DNA of 57,002 nt from an uncultured Bacilli bacterium (GCA_944332205.1 CALVJN010000008.1:1-57002); one strand, 5' to 3'. Shown: positions 44,501 through 53,263, numbered from the stretch's first letter. Notes: generated by a model from the sequence alone, not told the origin. Made by a program: numbers and translations.

Positions 44501-46529
44501 AGATGGAGAGTTAACTGATGATGCTGTTAAGAAAAAATTAAAGAAAGAACTTGGTGGAATTATTGGAGGAGGATTCGATCCAATATATCTTATTGCCCAA
44601 CGGTTAGTTAAACATTCCAACGATGAAGGATATTTAGTTGGATCACGTGGTTCTGTAGGATCTAGCTTTGTTGCCACATTAATGGGAATTACAGAAGTTA
44701 ATCCACTACCAGCTCATTATAGATGCATTAATTGTAAGTATAGTTTGTTTGATGATGAGGATGGAAATCCACTTGGTGCTAAATATTCATCAGGTTTTGA
44801 TTTACCAGATAAACTTTGTCCAAATTGCCATATACCACTATATAAAGATGGACAAGACATGCCATTTGCAACATTCTTAGGATTTAATGCTGATAAAGTT
44901 CCTGATATTGATTTGAACTTTTCGGATCTTAATCAAGCATCAGCACATGAATATACTAAAGTTTTATTTGGAGTAGATAATGTTTATCGAGCTGGAACAA
45001 TTGGAACAGTAGCTGATAAGACTGCTTATGGCTTTGTTTTAGGATATTTTGAAGATAAAATAATGGAATTAATAACCGAGGTTAGCAAATCATTAAATAA
45101 GTCAATTGAAGATTTGTTATCTATCGATAAAAAAGAAAAAGTTTTTAAAATAGCTAAGAAATTTTTACTTCTACAAGAGAGTATAAAAAAGGAATTATCT
45201 GGTGATATATTATTAAAATTTGACAATATAGTTCAAAAAGTGAAAGAATATTCTAACGTTAGAAGTGCTGAAATAGAGAGAATTTCCCTAGGATGTGTTG
45301 GAGTAAAAAGAACAACTGGACAGCATCCTGGTGGGATAGTTGTAGTTCCAGATTATATGGATATATCAGATTTTACACCTTATCAATATCCAGCAGATGA
45401 TCCAAACAATGCATGGCGTACTACTCATTTTTCATACCACGCTATTGATCAAGATCTATTGAAACTAGATATTCTAGGACATTCAGATCCTACTCAATTG
45501 CGAATGATTCAAGATTTGACCAAAACAGATATTCTTAAAGTACCACTTGATGATAAAGAAACTATGAGCATTTTTACATCGACTAAAGCACTTGGTGTAA
45601 CAAATGAGCAAATTTTGTGTGAAACTGGAACATTAGGAATACCAGAATTTGGAACACCATTTACGATTGGAATGGTTGCTGAAACAAAACCTAAAACTTT
45701 TGCAGAATTAGTTAAAATATCAGGACTTTCTCATGGTACTGATGTTTGGCTTGGGAATGCTCAAGAATTAATAAAAAATAATGTTGTTCCGTTTAGTGAA
45801 GTAATTGGATGTCGTGATGATATTATGGTTTATCTAATGTATCATGGCGTAGTGCCAATAAAAGCCTTTAAAATAATGGAATTTGTACGTAAAGGAAAAG
45901 CAAGTAAAGATCCAGAAACTTGGAAATCTCATAAAGAAACAATGAAAGAAGCTGGAATAGAAGATTGGTTTATAGATTCCTGCGAGAAAATTAAATATAT
46001 GTTTCCTAAAGCTCATGCGGCAGCATACGTTATAAGCGCATTTAGAATAGCATGGTATAAAGTTCATATGCCAGTATACTTTTATGCATCTTGGCTTACT
46101 TCAAAAGCAACAGATGTTGATGTTGAAGCTATGATGCGTGGATATGATGCTATAAGAGAAAAAATAATAGAAATTCAAAGCAAAGGGTATGATGCCTCAA
46201 ATAAAGAAATGGGACAGTTAGAAAGCCTAAAGGTTTGTTTAGAAGCTACAGCACGAGGAATAAAATTTGTACCAATTGAGTTAGATAAAAGTGAAGCTAC
46301 TATTTGGGGAATAAAAAGCGATAATGAAATTTATCCACCATTTTCATCAATTGATGGATTAGGTGATACTGTGGCAAATGCAATAGTTGCTGAAAGAGAG
46401 AAAAGAAACTTTACTAGTATTGAAGATTTGCAAAAACGTGCGAAAATTTCTCAAACATTATTAGATAAGATGCGTAGAATGAAGATCTTAAACAATCTTG
46501 ATGAATCAGATCAATTAACATTATTTTAA
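41580..46529 (+). CDS. polC: DNA polymerase III alpha subunit, PolC type
   Basis: A 1,649-residue replicative polymerase. In order: N-terminal domain and OB fold (DSVVIEAKVFGID, GTWIKLRGNTKFDQYAGDE), and an intact PHP domain (ELHAHTMMSQMDG at 327, AITDHSG). It is split by the proofreading exonuclease (FDTETTGFN at about 466, HNAKFDISFIE, HRADYDSEGTAKVF). Then come SRGSVGSSFVATLMG, a Cys zinc site (CINC at about 1049, CPNC at 1080), catalytic PDIDLNFSD (about 1107), the beta-clamp region and a C-terminal hairpin-helix. It is about 200 residues longer than Bacillus PolC (1,437). Extra Lys/Glu-rich segments lie after the PHP start, near 930-990 and near 1155-1220. GAGGTG precedes ATG 41580. Confidence 0.96.
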   Translation: MDLKLSKILKKIGVSDNSYNELSNAKLSSVNIDDLNNIITIKIENNGDISYDFFQELVNKFKTYFDDATINLSIINNSLISNHFKEYFDKFFIEEHIIPNIDILVDKTTFNGNDLSIRAVNKLEKKDFEKILEEMKQFLLKYGVNFSYVIDIDDILRTEINNSIDDEAKNIMSRPFSNFETNKSSNFSFSRRRKKEVDDKTIFGNLIKEEEAIDKIGSIVGENDSVVIEAKVFGIDEFVPSSKAFKILTLKVTDYTDSILAKIFIRDDEIYDEVKKKTKPGTWIKLRGNTKFDQYAGDELVLNVYDIYESNKKDIKLVDDSKVKRVELHAHTMMSQMDGVTKLDLDKHTCELVSNAIEMGYRGVAITDHSGCQAFPIAFELITSYNKSLIKKLKAKKEDLEKKLENENDTEKPLVLKELEEVNEELKNPPKFKGLYGTELVLVDDTVNIVIRPTDDELLDSTYVVFDTETTGFNAAGGDQMIEIGAVKLKNGEVIDRFDELINPNRHIPDKITELTNISDEMVKDCDSEENVTKRFLEWTGNLPMVAHNAKFDISFIEMAMKKYNLGTFKNTVIDTLELSRTLDQGFARHSLSALVNRYNVDFDEEGHHRADYDSEGTAKVFHKMMQKLINQNYKKISDLDKLISKDEIHKFGRTFHFNAIALNKKGLKNLFKIISLANTVYLYKTPRILRSKLEELREGLLIGSGCYNSEVFIEARSKEGQELTNIINFYDYVEVQPIEVYNHLIQTSDFKDEEELKDHIKKIISAVSEAGKIIVATGDVHHFYKDDKIYREIIINQKVPGGGRHPLSKKEITNIPSQHFRTTNEMLENFSFLDKELAYKIVVENTNKILDMAEEIEVIIDTGGIPFSPRVKSDDGKSYLDCPQVVTDLVFDKASKWYGEVLPFNIEERIAKELYGDIVYNCFNSQVKKEMPQLKEKDFDSEIFKRIHNTVSKGFEEVKSVLIPYIKENWTEADGELTDDAVKKKLKKELGGIIGGGFDPIYLIAQRLVKHSNDEGYLVGSRGSVGSSFVATLMGITEVNPLPAHYRCINCKYSLFDDEDGNPLGAKYSSGFDLPDKLCPNCHIPLYKDGQDMPFATFLGFNADKVPDIDLNFSDLNQASAHEYTKVLFGVDNVYRAGTIGTVADKTAYGFVLGYFEDKIMELITEVSKSLNKSIEDLLSIDKKEKVFKIAKKFLLLQESIKKELSGDILLKFDNIVQKVKEYSNVRSAEIERISLGCVGVKRTTGQHPGGIVVVPDYMDISDFTPYQYPADDPNNAWRTTHFSYHAIDQDLLKLDILGHSDPTQLRMIQDLTKTDILKVPLDDKETMSIFTSTKALGVTNEQILCETGTLGIPEFGTPFTIGMVAETKPKTFAELVKISGLSHGTDVWLGNAQELIKNNVVPFSEVIGCRDDIMVYLMYHGVVPIKAFKIMEFVRKGKASKDPETWKSHKETMKEAGIEDWFIDSCEKIKYMFPKAHAAAYVISAFRIAWYKVHMPVYFYASWLTSKATDVDVEAMMRGYDAIREKIIEIQSKGYDASNKEMGQLESLKVCLEATARGIKFVPIELDKSEATIWGIKSDNEIYPPFSSIDGLGDTVANAIVAEREKRNFTSIEDLQKRAKISQTLLDKMRRMKILNNLDESDQLTLF

Positions 46530-46551
46530 AAGAACAGTAGTTCTTTTTTTT
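46528..46551 (+). terminator. Terminator of polC
   Basis: An 8-bp stem AAAAGAAC/GTTCTTTT with a 4-nt AGTA loop and a long T-run. It overlaps the stop codon. Confidence 0.85.
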
Positions 46552-46621
46552 ATAAAAAATATTGATAAGAAAATAAATTTATTGTAAACTTATAAATATA
46601 AAATAGGAAGAAGGTAAAATA

Positions 46622-48582
46622 ATGAAAAACATGAATACAAACAAATATTCGAGTGGGGGGGGGGGGAGGGGCACTTTACTAAAATAAAAGGCTTTACCTT
46701 AATAGAACTATTAGCAGTAATAATAATACTAGGGGTATTAATGATAATAGCAATACCATCAGTAAGTAGTTATATAACAAATGCTAGAAAAAATGCTTAT
46801 ATAACGACAATAAAAGGGTATCAAAGTGGAATATCTCAAAAAGTAAATAACTTAGAATATTCATTTTTAGATATAGATACAACTTATTATGTACATATAG
46901 ATAATATTAAACTTGAAAAAGGAGGAAAAAGTCCTTTTGGAGAGTGGTTAGATGCATATGTAGTAGTAACTTATAATGGAAACGGATATGACTATTATTG
47001 GACAAGTGTAGATGAATCTGGACATAAAGTAATTTTAAAAGATATAGAAGATATAACAATTGATGATATAATTACTGATAGCGAAAAAAAGATAAGCAAT
47101 AAAAGAGCAATAGATAACAAGAGTAAAATAGTAATAATAGATAAAAATGGAAATTCAATAGAAGAAACTCCCAGCTTAGAATATACAAAAGAAGAAGCAA
47201 GTCTTTGCTATAAATATTCAATTGATAATGGAAAAGTAAGTATATTATCATATGATGATACTTGCTCTAAAAATGTAAAAATACCGGATACAATAAGTGA
47301 TTATCCTATTACAAATATTAAAGCTTATGCATTTTTTAAAAAAGAAATATTAAGCATAGAATTTCCTGATTCACTAGAAGAAATATCAGAATATGCTTTT
47401 CAAGATAATAAATTAGAAAAGCTTGAATTTCCTAGCGGCTTAAAAAAAATAGGTGCTGGTGCATTTGCAAATAATTTATTAACTGAGTTACCAGATCTTT
47501 CAATGGTAGAAACATTAGGTGGAGGAGCTTTTTCAAATAATAAATTTGATGATAGTGAGGCTTTTATTTATGCCAAAAATGATGATGGAACATATGACTA
47601 TAGTAAGATTATAGGATATGCTGGAACAGAGAAAAATTTAGTTATACCAAGTATTAAAGAAGGAGTTACATTAAAGACTATTGGAGCCGAAGCATTTAGG
47701 TGGATAAAATTAGATTCTGTTGCTATACCAGAAGGTGTAGAAACTATTGAAAGTTATGCTTTTTCTGAATGTAATCTATCAAGTGTAGAATTGCCATCTA
47801 CTTTAAAATATATTGGACCTGTAGCTTTTGCTTATAACAAACTAACTTCTATAGAAATACCAAGTGGTGTAACTTATATTGGAAATAGAAGTTTTAATAA
47901 TAACCAGTTCGAAGATGAAGACGCTTTTATTTATGCAAGAAACAGTGATGGAAGTGTTGACTATTCAACCATTGTTAGTTATGGAGGAAAAAATAAAAAG
48001 GATATAGTTATTCCAGAAGAAAAAAATGGGATAGTTTTAAAAAAAATAAATTCATTGGCATTTTGGGGAATAGGATTAACAACTGTGACAATACCTAATA
48101 CAGTAGTTGAGATAGGTGCATTGGCATTTAATGCTAATAATTTACCAGATGAAGACGCTTTTATATATAAAAGAACAGAAGAAGGAATAGATTATTCGAC
48201 AATAATCGGTTATGGTGGAGAAAAAAGAGAGAATGTGATAGTTCCAAACGAAAAAAACGGGGTATTATTAACAACAATTGATTCTTATGCCTTTTCGGAT
48301 AGTGGAATAAAAAATATATCATTACCTGAAGGACTATTAACTATAAAAAATAGTGCATTTGATGCTTGTAAACTAACAGAAGTGACAATACCTTCGACTG
48401 TTACCACAATAGGCAATTCAGCATTTAGAAAAACATCATCAAATGAGAATCTAGTAAAAATAATAAATAAAACAGGAAAAAGTTTTGACTGGAGAAGTAT
48501 AACAGCAGGTAATTATGAAGCAAATTTTGTAACAGGAACTATTAGACATCAATATGGTAATATAAATGTAGTTAATAATTAG
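46622..48582 (+). CDS. Prepilin-like BspA-type LRR surface protein, out of frame at a poly-G tract
   Basis: The gene starts at ATG 46622 (AGAAGG 7-12 nt upstream) and reads MKNMNTNKYSSGGGG, then hits a stop at 46685 because of the 12-G run. The body continues in another frame as GHFTKIKGFTLIELLAVIII, a type IV prepilin motif (Gly, then Phe-Thr-x-x-Glu at +5) and membrane helix. A pilin-like stalk and about 400 residues of BspA/Treponema-type leucine-rich repeats (LEKLEFPSGLKKIGAGAFANN and similar) follow. Three longer modules begin with (S/E)(E/D)AFIY and end in IDS-AF-like repeats. With 13 or 10 G the frame would be restored, giving about 654 residues. The ATG at 46741 lies inside the membrane helix and is not a real start. 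A surface adhesin role is inferred. Confidence 0.8.
46655..46666 (+). repeat. Homopolymer of 12 G (contingency tract)
   Basis: Twelve consecutive G, followed by AGGGG, in an otherwise very AT-rich genome, 33 nt after the start codon of the pilin-LRR gene. Slipped-strand changes of +1 or -2 would restore the reading frame. Confidence 0.9.
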
Positions 48583-48602
48583 ACATTTTACAATGTCTTT
48601 TT
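48581..48602 (+). terminator. Terminator of the pilin-LRR gene
   Basis: Stem AGACATT (48581-48587) with AATGTCT (48592-48598), a 4-nt loop and a T-run. It overlaps the stop codon. Confidence 0.75.
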
Positions 48603-48645
48603 ATGTGAAAAAAATCCCATATTTTTAAACAATTAAACCATAATT

Positions 48646-48674
48646 TTGACACACTCTTTTTGTATACTTATATC
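48646..48674 (+). promoter_or_regulatory. Promoter of the small thioredoxin-like gene
   Basis: A perfect TTGACA (48646-48651), a 17-nt spacer, TATATC (48669-48674). The predicted start, near 48681, lies after the ATG at 48675, which bears on where translation begins. TATACT at 48663-48668 is an alternative -10 at poor spacing. Confidence 0.5.
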
Positions 48675-48923
48675 ATGAAAGGAGGAAATAATATAGAAAT
48701 AAAAATAATTGGTGCTAATTGTAGTAATGGAATGAAACTATCAAAAATGGTATCACGTGCCATAGAGGAGGTAGATATAGATAATATAAAAGTAGAGGAG
48801 GTAGATTTTGCAAAGAATAAGTATGGAATTTCAAATGTACCTGGTTTAGTTATCAATGGCAAAAAGATAAGTGAAGGTAAAGTATTGACGGTACGAGAAA
48901 TAAAAAAACTTCTTCTTGCATAA
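48675..48923 (+). CDS. Small thioredoxin-family protein with one active-site Cys
   Basis: A single thioredoxin fold of the short MTH895-like group: IEIKIIGANCSNGMKLSKM at the start and GISNVPGLVINGKKISEGK with the cis-proline. The usual CxxC reads CSNG, so only the first cysteine remains. The coordinates use the first ATG (82 residues). AAAGGAGG (48678-48685) lies after that ATG. Family proteins begin almost exactly at the following ATA codon (48693), 7 nt from the ribosome site. A non-canonical AUA start, giving 76 residues, is therefore plausible. The gene stands alone between two terminators. Confidence 0.75.
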   Translation: MKGGNNIEIKIIGANCSNGMKLSKMVSRAIEEVDIDNIKVEEVDFAKNKYGISNVPGLVINGKKISEGKVLTVREIKKLLLA

Positions 48924-48941
48924 ATATAAATATAAATATAA

Positions 48942-48966
48942 AAAACAGTTCAATTTGAACTGTTTT
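48942..48966. terminator. Bidirectional terminator
   Basis: A 10-bp stem AAAACAGTTC (48942-48951) with GAACTGTTTT (48957-48966), a 5-nt loop, and T-rich flanks on both strands, between convergent genes. A short TATAAA tandem (about 48921-48940) precedes it. Confidence 0.8.
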
Positions 48967-48971
48967 AATTT

Positions 48972-50081
48972 TTATTTGATATTTAATATTCCAAGATCAT
49001 TATCTATATTATTTATATTATATAATAGCAATACATTATTAATATTATTTTCTTTTATATATTCACTTATTGATAAATTATAGTATCTTGGATCAATGAC
49101 ATGAATTTTTTTATAGTTATTTGCAAGTAGCGGTATAAAAGTATTAGCATAACTATCTTTTATAATTAATATTTCATTGTCATTTTTAATATTATTATTT
49201 GTTATTTTAATTAATGGTTGATTATTATCTAAAAAGTAAGAATATTTATCTTTTTTATTTAGATATTCATTATTATAAAGACTATTTGTCGTTTTATTTA
49301 AATACTCAACAGTAAAATTACTATTATTTAAATTAAATGCATAGATCTCATCTTTAGAATCTTTATTCCAAAATATTTTTGAATAAGTAGTTCCAAGAAA
49401 TTCATTACTTACCAATTCAATGTTAAAATCTTCTATTGAATAACATTCTATATTATTTACTTCACAATATTTTTTATATGCAAAGTATGCACCATATGTT
49501 GTCCAATGATGATCAGTTTTATAAAATAATTGATAATTTTCTTTTTGTTCCAATAAAGCATTATATATATCTATAGTATTTATATTTAAATTATTATAAT
49601 AATAATCAATTGCATCTTTTTCACTATAATTAATACTATCACTAGGTAACAAATTACTATATATGCTTGTTGAAGTTGGTGATATTATCATTTCAATATT
49701 AATGTCTTTATTATTTGCTTGAAATTTATTAAGTATATCGATTATTTTATCACTATTTTGAGGCTTATCAAATTTATTAATTAAAAAATTATCATTTGCA
49801 ATATAAACATTATTTATTAATCGTTGCCCTAAATCATAATACACTTTTGTTTTAAGTGCTACAAAATTGTCTCTTAATGGGAAGTGATCAGTAAAATATG
49901 ATTCAAGATTTTTTATATATTCTCCTTCAAAAAAACTATCAAAAGTTAATGTTGGCCATTTTTCAAGATATCTAAATTCATTTTCGGAAAATTCTTTTTT
50001 ATCTATTAAAATAAACCAAATTGAAAATGTAATTATTATTAATGATATAGTTATTGAAATATATTTATTTAATTTTTCCAT
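48972..50081 (-). CDS. DHHW family protein, AlgX/AlgJ-like
   Basis: A 369-residue protein with one N-terminal signal-anchor helix (about 8-26) and an extracytoplasmic domain. It is named for the KTDHHWTTYGAYFAY motif (about 195). LIIKDSYANTFIPLLA near residue 310 corresponds to the catalytic Ser/Asp block of SGNH-like acetyltransferases. Relatives (AlgJ/AlgX, PatB) take acetyl groups passed across the membrane by an MBOAT protein and put them on polysaccharides. The MBOAT gene lies directly upstream, 7 nt away. AGGTGAT precedes ATG 50081. It is the last gene of the operon. Confidence 0.87.
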   Translation of the reverse strand: MEKLNKYISITISLIIITFSIWFILIDKKEFSENEFRYLEKWPTLTFDSFFEGEYIKNLESYFTDHFPLRDNFVALKTKVYYDLGQRLINNVYIANDNFLINKFDKPQNSDKIIDILNKFQANNKDINIEMIISPTSTSIYSNLLPSDSINYSEKDAIDYYYNNLNINTIDIYNALLEQKENYQLFYKTDHHWTTYGAYFAYKKYCEVNNIECYSIEDFNIELVSNEFLGTTYSKIFWNKDSKDEIYAFNLNNSNFTVEYLNKTTNSLYNNEYLNKKDKYSYFLDNNQPLIKITNNNIKNDNEILIIKDSYANTFIPLLANNYKKIHVIDPRYYNLSISEYIKENNINNVLLLYNINNIDNDLGILNIK

Positions 50082-50088
50082 AAATCAC

Positions 50089-51489
50089 CTAAAATCTAAA
50101 GTACAAAAACGGATTATAAGTATCACTTACTAAAAAAGAAATAGTAACTATAAATAGTATTATTGAACCTATAAATGCCATTGTACAATATATTCCTTTA
50201 TATTTTGCTGAGTTTATTTTTTCTTTTAAAATTTTACTTATAGGAGTAGAAAATATAATTCCTAGTAATATTATTATAAAATAGTTTTTTATAAAGAAGA
50301 AAAAGTCAGAAGCAATAAAAGCTGTATTTATACCAATTAGTCTCTTAGAGAAAGATATTAACATATTCATATCTTCAAAACTAAAGATTAACCAACCTAT
50401 TAATATAAGCAATATTGCATAAATATGTTTAAAAAAGTTTGGAAGTTTTTCTAAATATTTATTTAAAATGAACTTTTCTAATATTAAGATTATTCCAAAG
50501 TAAACTCCCCATATTAGAAAGTTCCAACTAGCCCCATGCCAAAAACCAGTAAGAGCCCAAACAATTAAAATATTTCTAATATTTTTTATTTTACTGCAAC
50601 GATTACCGCCAAGAGGTATATAAACATAATCTTTGAAAAAAGTAGAAAGAGAAATATGCCATCTTCTCCAAAATTCAGTTATGCTTTTTGAAATATATGG
50701 ATAGTTAAAGTTTTCTAAATAATTAAACCCTAACATTTTACCCATTCCAATTGCCATATCACTATATCCAGAAAAATCAAAATAGATTTGTAATGAAAAT
50801 GATATTACGCCAAGAAATAGTGTAAGAGAAGAAAAATCATAAAAATTATCTAAAATTGTAACCCATAAAAATCCTAAAGTATTAGCAATTAAAACTTTTT
50901 TAAATAGACCAGTTAAGAATCTTGCAAATCCATTACAAAAATTATTTAAATTAATTTCTCTTTTTTCTAATTCTTCATGAACTGTTTCGTATCTTACAAT
51001 AGGACCTGCAATTAATTGAGGAAACATACTTACATAAGTCATAAAATTTAAAAAGTTTTTTTCTTCTTTTACGTTATGTTTATAAACATCAATTGTATAG
51101 CTCATAGTTTGAAAAGTGAAAAAACTAATTCCAATTGGAAGAGGAAGATTTAAAAGAGGTATATTTAAATTGAAAATATTGTTAATATTTTCAATTAAAA
51201 AATCACTATACTTGAAAAATGATAACAATAATAAATTTATTACTATGGATTCTATTAGAATTAAGTTTCTAATTTTTTTCTTTTTATATTTTCCTAATAA
51301 TATTCCGCAAGTATAATCAAGCAGTGAAGAGAAAATCATTAATAGTATATATACAGGTTCTCCCCAAGCATAAAAGATTAAACTAAATATTAAGAGAATT
51401 ATATTCTTTAATTTAAATGGAATAATATAATATATTATTAAAAAAATAGGAAAAAAGAAAAAGATAAATGGAATGCTACTGAATACCAT
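50089..51489 (-). CDS. MBOAT O-acyltransferase (AlgI/DltB-like)
   Basis: A 466-residue polytopic membrane-bound O-acyltransferase. It has the AlgI-type start (MVFSSIPFIFFFFPIFLIIYYI), YDFSGYSDMAIGMGKMLGFN near residue 235, FWRRWHISLSTFFKDYVYIPLGGNR, and the catalytic His in WALTGFWHGASWNFLIWG (about 315). Such proteins move acyl groups from a cytoplasmic donor to an extracytoplasmic acceptor via a partner such as the DHHW protein next door. Probable target: a secreted polysaccharide, peptidoglycan or teichoic acid. A complete dlt set is absent, which argues against D-alanylation. Confidence 0.92.
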   Translation of the reverse strand: MVFSSIPFIFFFFPIFLIIYYIIPFKLKNIILLIFSLIFYAWGEPVYILLMIFSSLLDYTCGILLGKYKKKKIRNLILIESIVINLLLLSFFKYSDFLIENINNIFNLNIPLLNLPLPIGISFFTFQTMSYTIDVYKHNVKEEKNFLNFMTYVSMFPQLIAGPIVRYETVHEELEKREINLNNFCNGFARFLTGLFKKVLIANTLGFLWVTILDNFYDFSSLTLFLGVISFSLQIYFDFSGYSDMAIGMGKMLGFNYLENFNYPYISKSITEFWRRWHISLSTFFKDYVYIPLGGNRCSKIKNIRNILIVWALTGFWHGASWNFLIWGVYFGIILILEKFILNKYLEKLPNFFKHIYAILLILIGWLIFSFEDMNMLISFSKRLIGINTAFIASDFFFFIKNYFIIILLGIIFSTPISKILKEKINSAKYKGIYCTMAFIGSIILFIVTISFLVSDTYNPFLYFRF

Positions 51490-51502
51490 ATATCCAATTC
51501 TC

Positions 51503-52339
51503 CTAACTCAAATTATTTGCTTTTATTGTTTCAAATACTAAATCATTATTTGATGATACTATATATATTAAATAATCACCATATTCTTTCTCTAAACGGT
51601 TTTTAACTAATTCATATTGTTCAGGAAGATATGTTTCCCATTGCTTCTCTAATTTTGTCATGTATTCATCAATTTTTTCTTTAACTTCATCTTTTTTACC
51701 ATCTACTGGTTTAATAATTATATAGCTATTAGAAGAAGTAATCATCATAGGAACTTTTATTAAATATTCTTTAACATCAGATTTATTTATGTTAAATTGA
51801 CTTTCTAAAGTTTCATCATTTACTTCCATTAAAGCTCCAAATATATTTTCTTTAGAATCTTTTATTGAATTTAAAATATCAGCACTATTATCAGTCATTA
51901 TATAAATTAAATAACTTCCTATCTGAGTATAACTTTTATTTTTAGCTTTATTAGCTATTTCTTGATTTTCATTTTTTTCTAGTTTAGAAAAATAATTGTC
52001 AAGTGCATTTTTTACATCCTCTTTTTTATCTTTTAATGGTTGTAAAAACAAATACATATCCATATTTTCTTCATTCATAGCTATAGTATAAAATTCGATA
52101 TCTTCACTATTTAAACCAAAATTTTCTTTAAAATCATATTCATAATCATAGATTTCTTTTAATCCTTCAATTTTTTCATTAATAATATTTGCAGCAGTGA
52201 ATCGATCGAATTCTTCACCTTTTAAATTATCTAATTTACTAGACAAGTCTTTTAAATTTAGAGAAACATTTTCTTTACCACAAGCTGTAAGTACTATTGC
52301 TGCCATAATTAGTGTCAAACATAATACAATTTTTTTCAT
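51503..52339 (-). CDS. Lipoprotein with two DUF4358-like domains
   Basis: A 278-residue lipoprotein. The signal peptide MKKIVLCLTLIMAAIVLTAC ends in the lipobox LTAC (Cys20). Two related halves follow (about 28-160 and 165-278). Each has an acidic-helical part and a YLFLQPLKDKKEDVKNALDN / YIIIKPVDGKKDEVKEKIDE block, then a GSYLIYIMT / GDYLIYIVS strand, as in DUF4358 proteins. Such lipoproteins often sit beside MBOAT-DHHW genes; the function is unknown. The ATG overlaps the TGA of the upstream gene (ATGA). Confidence 0.82.
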   Translation of the reverse strand: MKKIVLCLTLIMAAIVLTACGKENVSLNLKDLSSKLDNLKGEEFDRFTAANIINEKIEGLKEIYDYEYDFKENFGLNSEDIEFYTIAMNEENMDMYLFLQPLKDKKEDVKNALDNYFSKLEKNENQEIANKAKNKSYTQIGSYLIYIMTDNSADILNSIKDSKENIFGALMEVNDETLESQFNINKSDVKEYLIKVPMMITSSNSYIIIKPVDGKKDEVKEKIDEYMTKLEKQWETYLPEQYELVKNRLEKEYGDYLIYIVSSNNDLVFETIKANNLS

Positions 52340-52785
52340 TTTAAATTCCTTTCTTTAATATCAAAACAATTTCTTTCTACAAAAGTAATATAATGATTAT
52401 CCAACTTTATAAGTATATTGTTATTATTATTTTGATAAATAGGAATATTTATTAATTCATTATTTTCTAAAGATGTTATTATTCCAATTTTTTTTAAATT
52501 ATCTGTACTACTTATAATATTGGATTCTTGATAACATTTATTTTTATATATAAAACTTAATTTAGGATTGTTTATTCTTAAAGATGCTATTTCATAATTT
52601 TTATCTATTACTTTACTATTAATATTTAATACTAATATTAATAATAATGATAAAGTAACAGGTATTATTTTTCTAAAAGGAATGGTAATTTTATTATTAT
52701 TTAAAATATTATCAAGCATTATTTCTTTTTCTTCTATTGAAGGAGAAATTATTTTAAAATCTTTTATTAATTTTTTATTCTTCAT
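52336..52785 (-). CDS. Probable anti-sigma factor
   Basis: A 149-residue single-pass membrane protein: a cytoplasmic N-terminus of about 38 residues, one helix (about 39-56, IIPVTLSLLLILVLNI) and an extracytoplasmic part with two Cys (NKCYQES, ERNCFDI). The position directly after an ECF sigma gene, with an 11-nt overlap, makes it the likely anti-sigma factor. The cytoplasmic part is short and lacks the HxxxCxxC zinc motif, so it is not a ZAS-type protein. The role is inferred from context. Confidence 0.65.
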   Translation of the reverse strand: MKNKKLIKDFKIISPSIEEKEIMLDNILNNNKITIPFRKIIPVTLSLLLILVLNINSKVIDKNYEIASLRINNPKLSFIYKNKCYQESNIISSTDNLKKIGIITSLENNELINIPIYQNNNNNILIKLDNHYITFVERNCFDIKERNLK

Positions 52786-53263
52786 TTAATCCCCCTAAGT
52801 TATCTTTTAATAATTCTCTTCCTTTTTTTAAGTAAGTTCTTATTGTTGATTCATTTTTATTTAGTAATTTAGCAATTTCTCTAGAATTATATCCTTCGTA
52901 GTAATACATGTAGATTATTATTTTGTATTTTGTTGGAAGTTTTAAAACTGATTCTAAAAGATTACTAAAATTTTCTTTACTCTCTAATTCATTTTCTATA
53001 GAATTGAGACTTATTAGACGTCTGTACCAATGTTTTAGAGAATTTTTACATATATTAGATGCTGTTACAATTAACCAAGCTTTAATATGTTCTAAATCAT
53101 TAAAAGTTTTATCTGTTTCTAAAAATTTTGTAAAAGTAGTTTGTACTGCGTCTTCAGTATCACTTTTATTTTTATAGTACATATAACAAACTCGATATAC
53201 GGTATCTACATATTTATTATATATCACTATGAAATCTTCATTTTTTTTATTTTGAAGATTCAT
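52775..53263 (-). CDS. ECF-type RNA polymerase sigma factor
   Basis: A 162-residue sigma-70 family protein with only regions 2 and 4. Region 2 (about 10-75) includes YKNKSDTEDAVQTTFTKFLE and LEHIKAWLIVTASNICKN. Region 4 (about 105-150) includes LPTKYKIIIYMYYYEGYNSREIAKLL and NESTIRTYLKKGRELLK for -35 recognition. It leads an operon with a putative anti-sigma factor, a lipoprotein and the MBOAT/DHHW pair, so it probably switches on envelope acylation in response to a surface signal. AAAGGAG precedes ATG 53263. Confidence 0.93.
   Translation of the reverse strand: MNLQNKKNEDFIVIYNKYVDTVYRVCYMYYKNKSDTEDAVQTTFTKFLETDKTFNDLEHIKAWLIVTASNICKNSLKHWYRRLISLNSIENELESKENFSNLLESVLKLPTKYKIIIYMYYYEGYNSREIAKLLNKNESTIRTYLKKGRELLKDNLGGLNEE

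Noticed and set aside
46741..48582. Start of the LRR protein at ATG 46741
   Set aside because: This ATG lies inside the prepilin membrane helix and has no ribosome site; the true start is upstream, across the G-tract.
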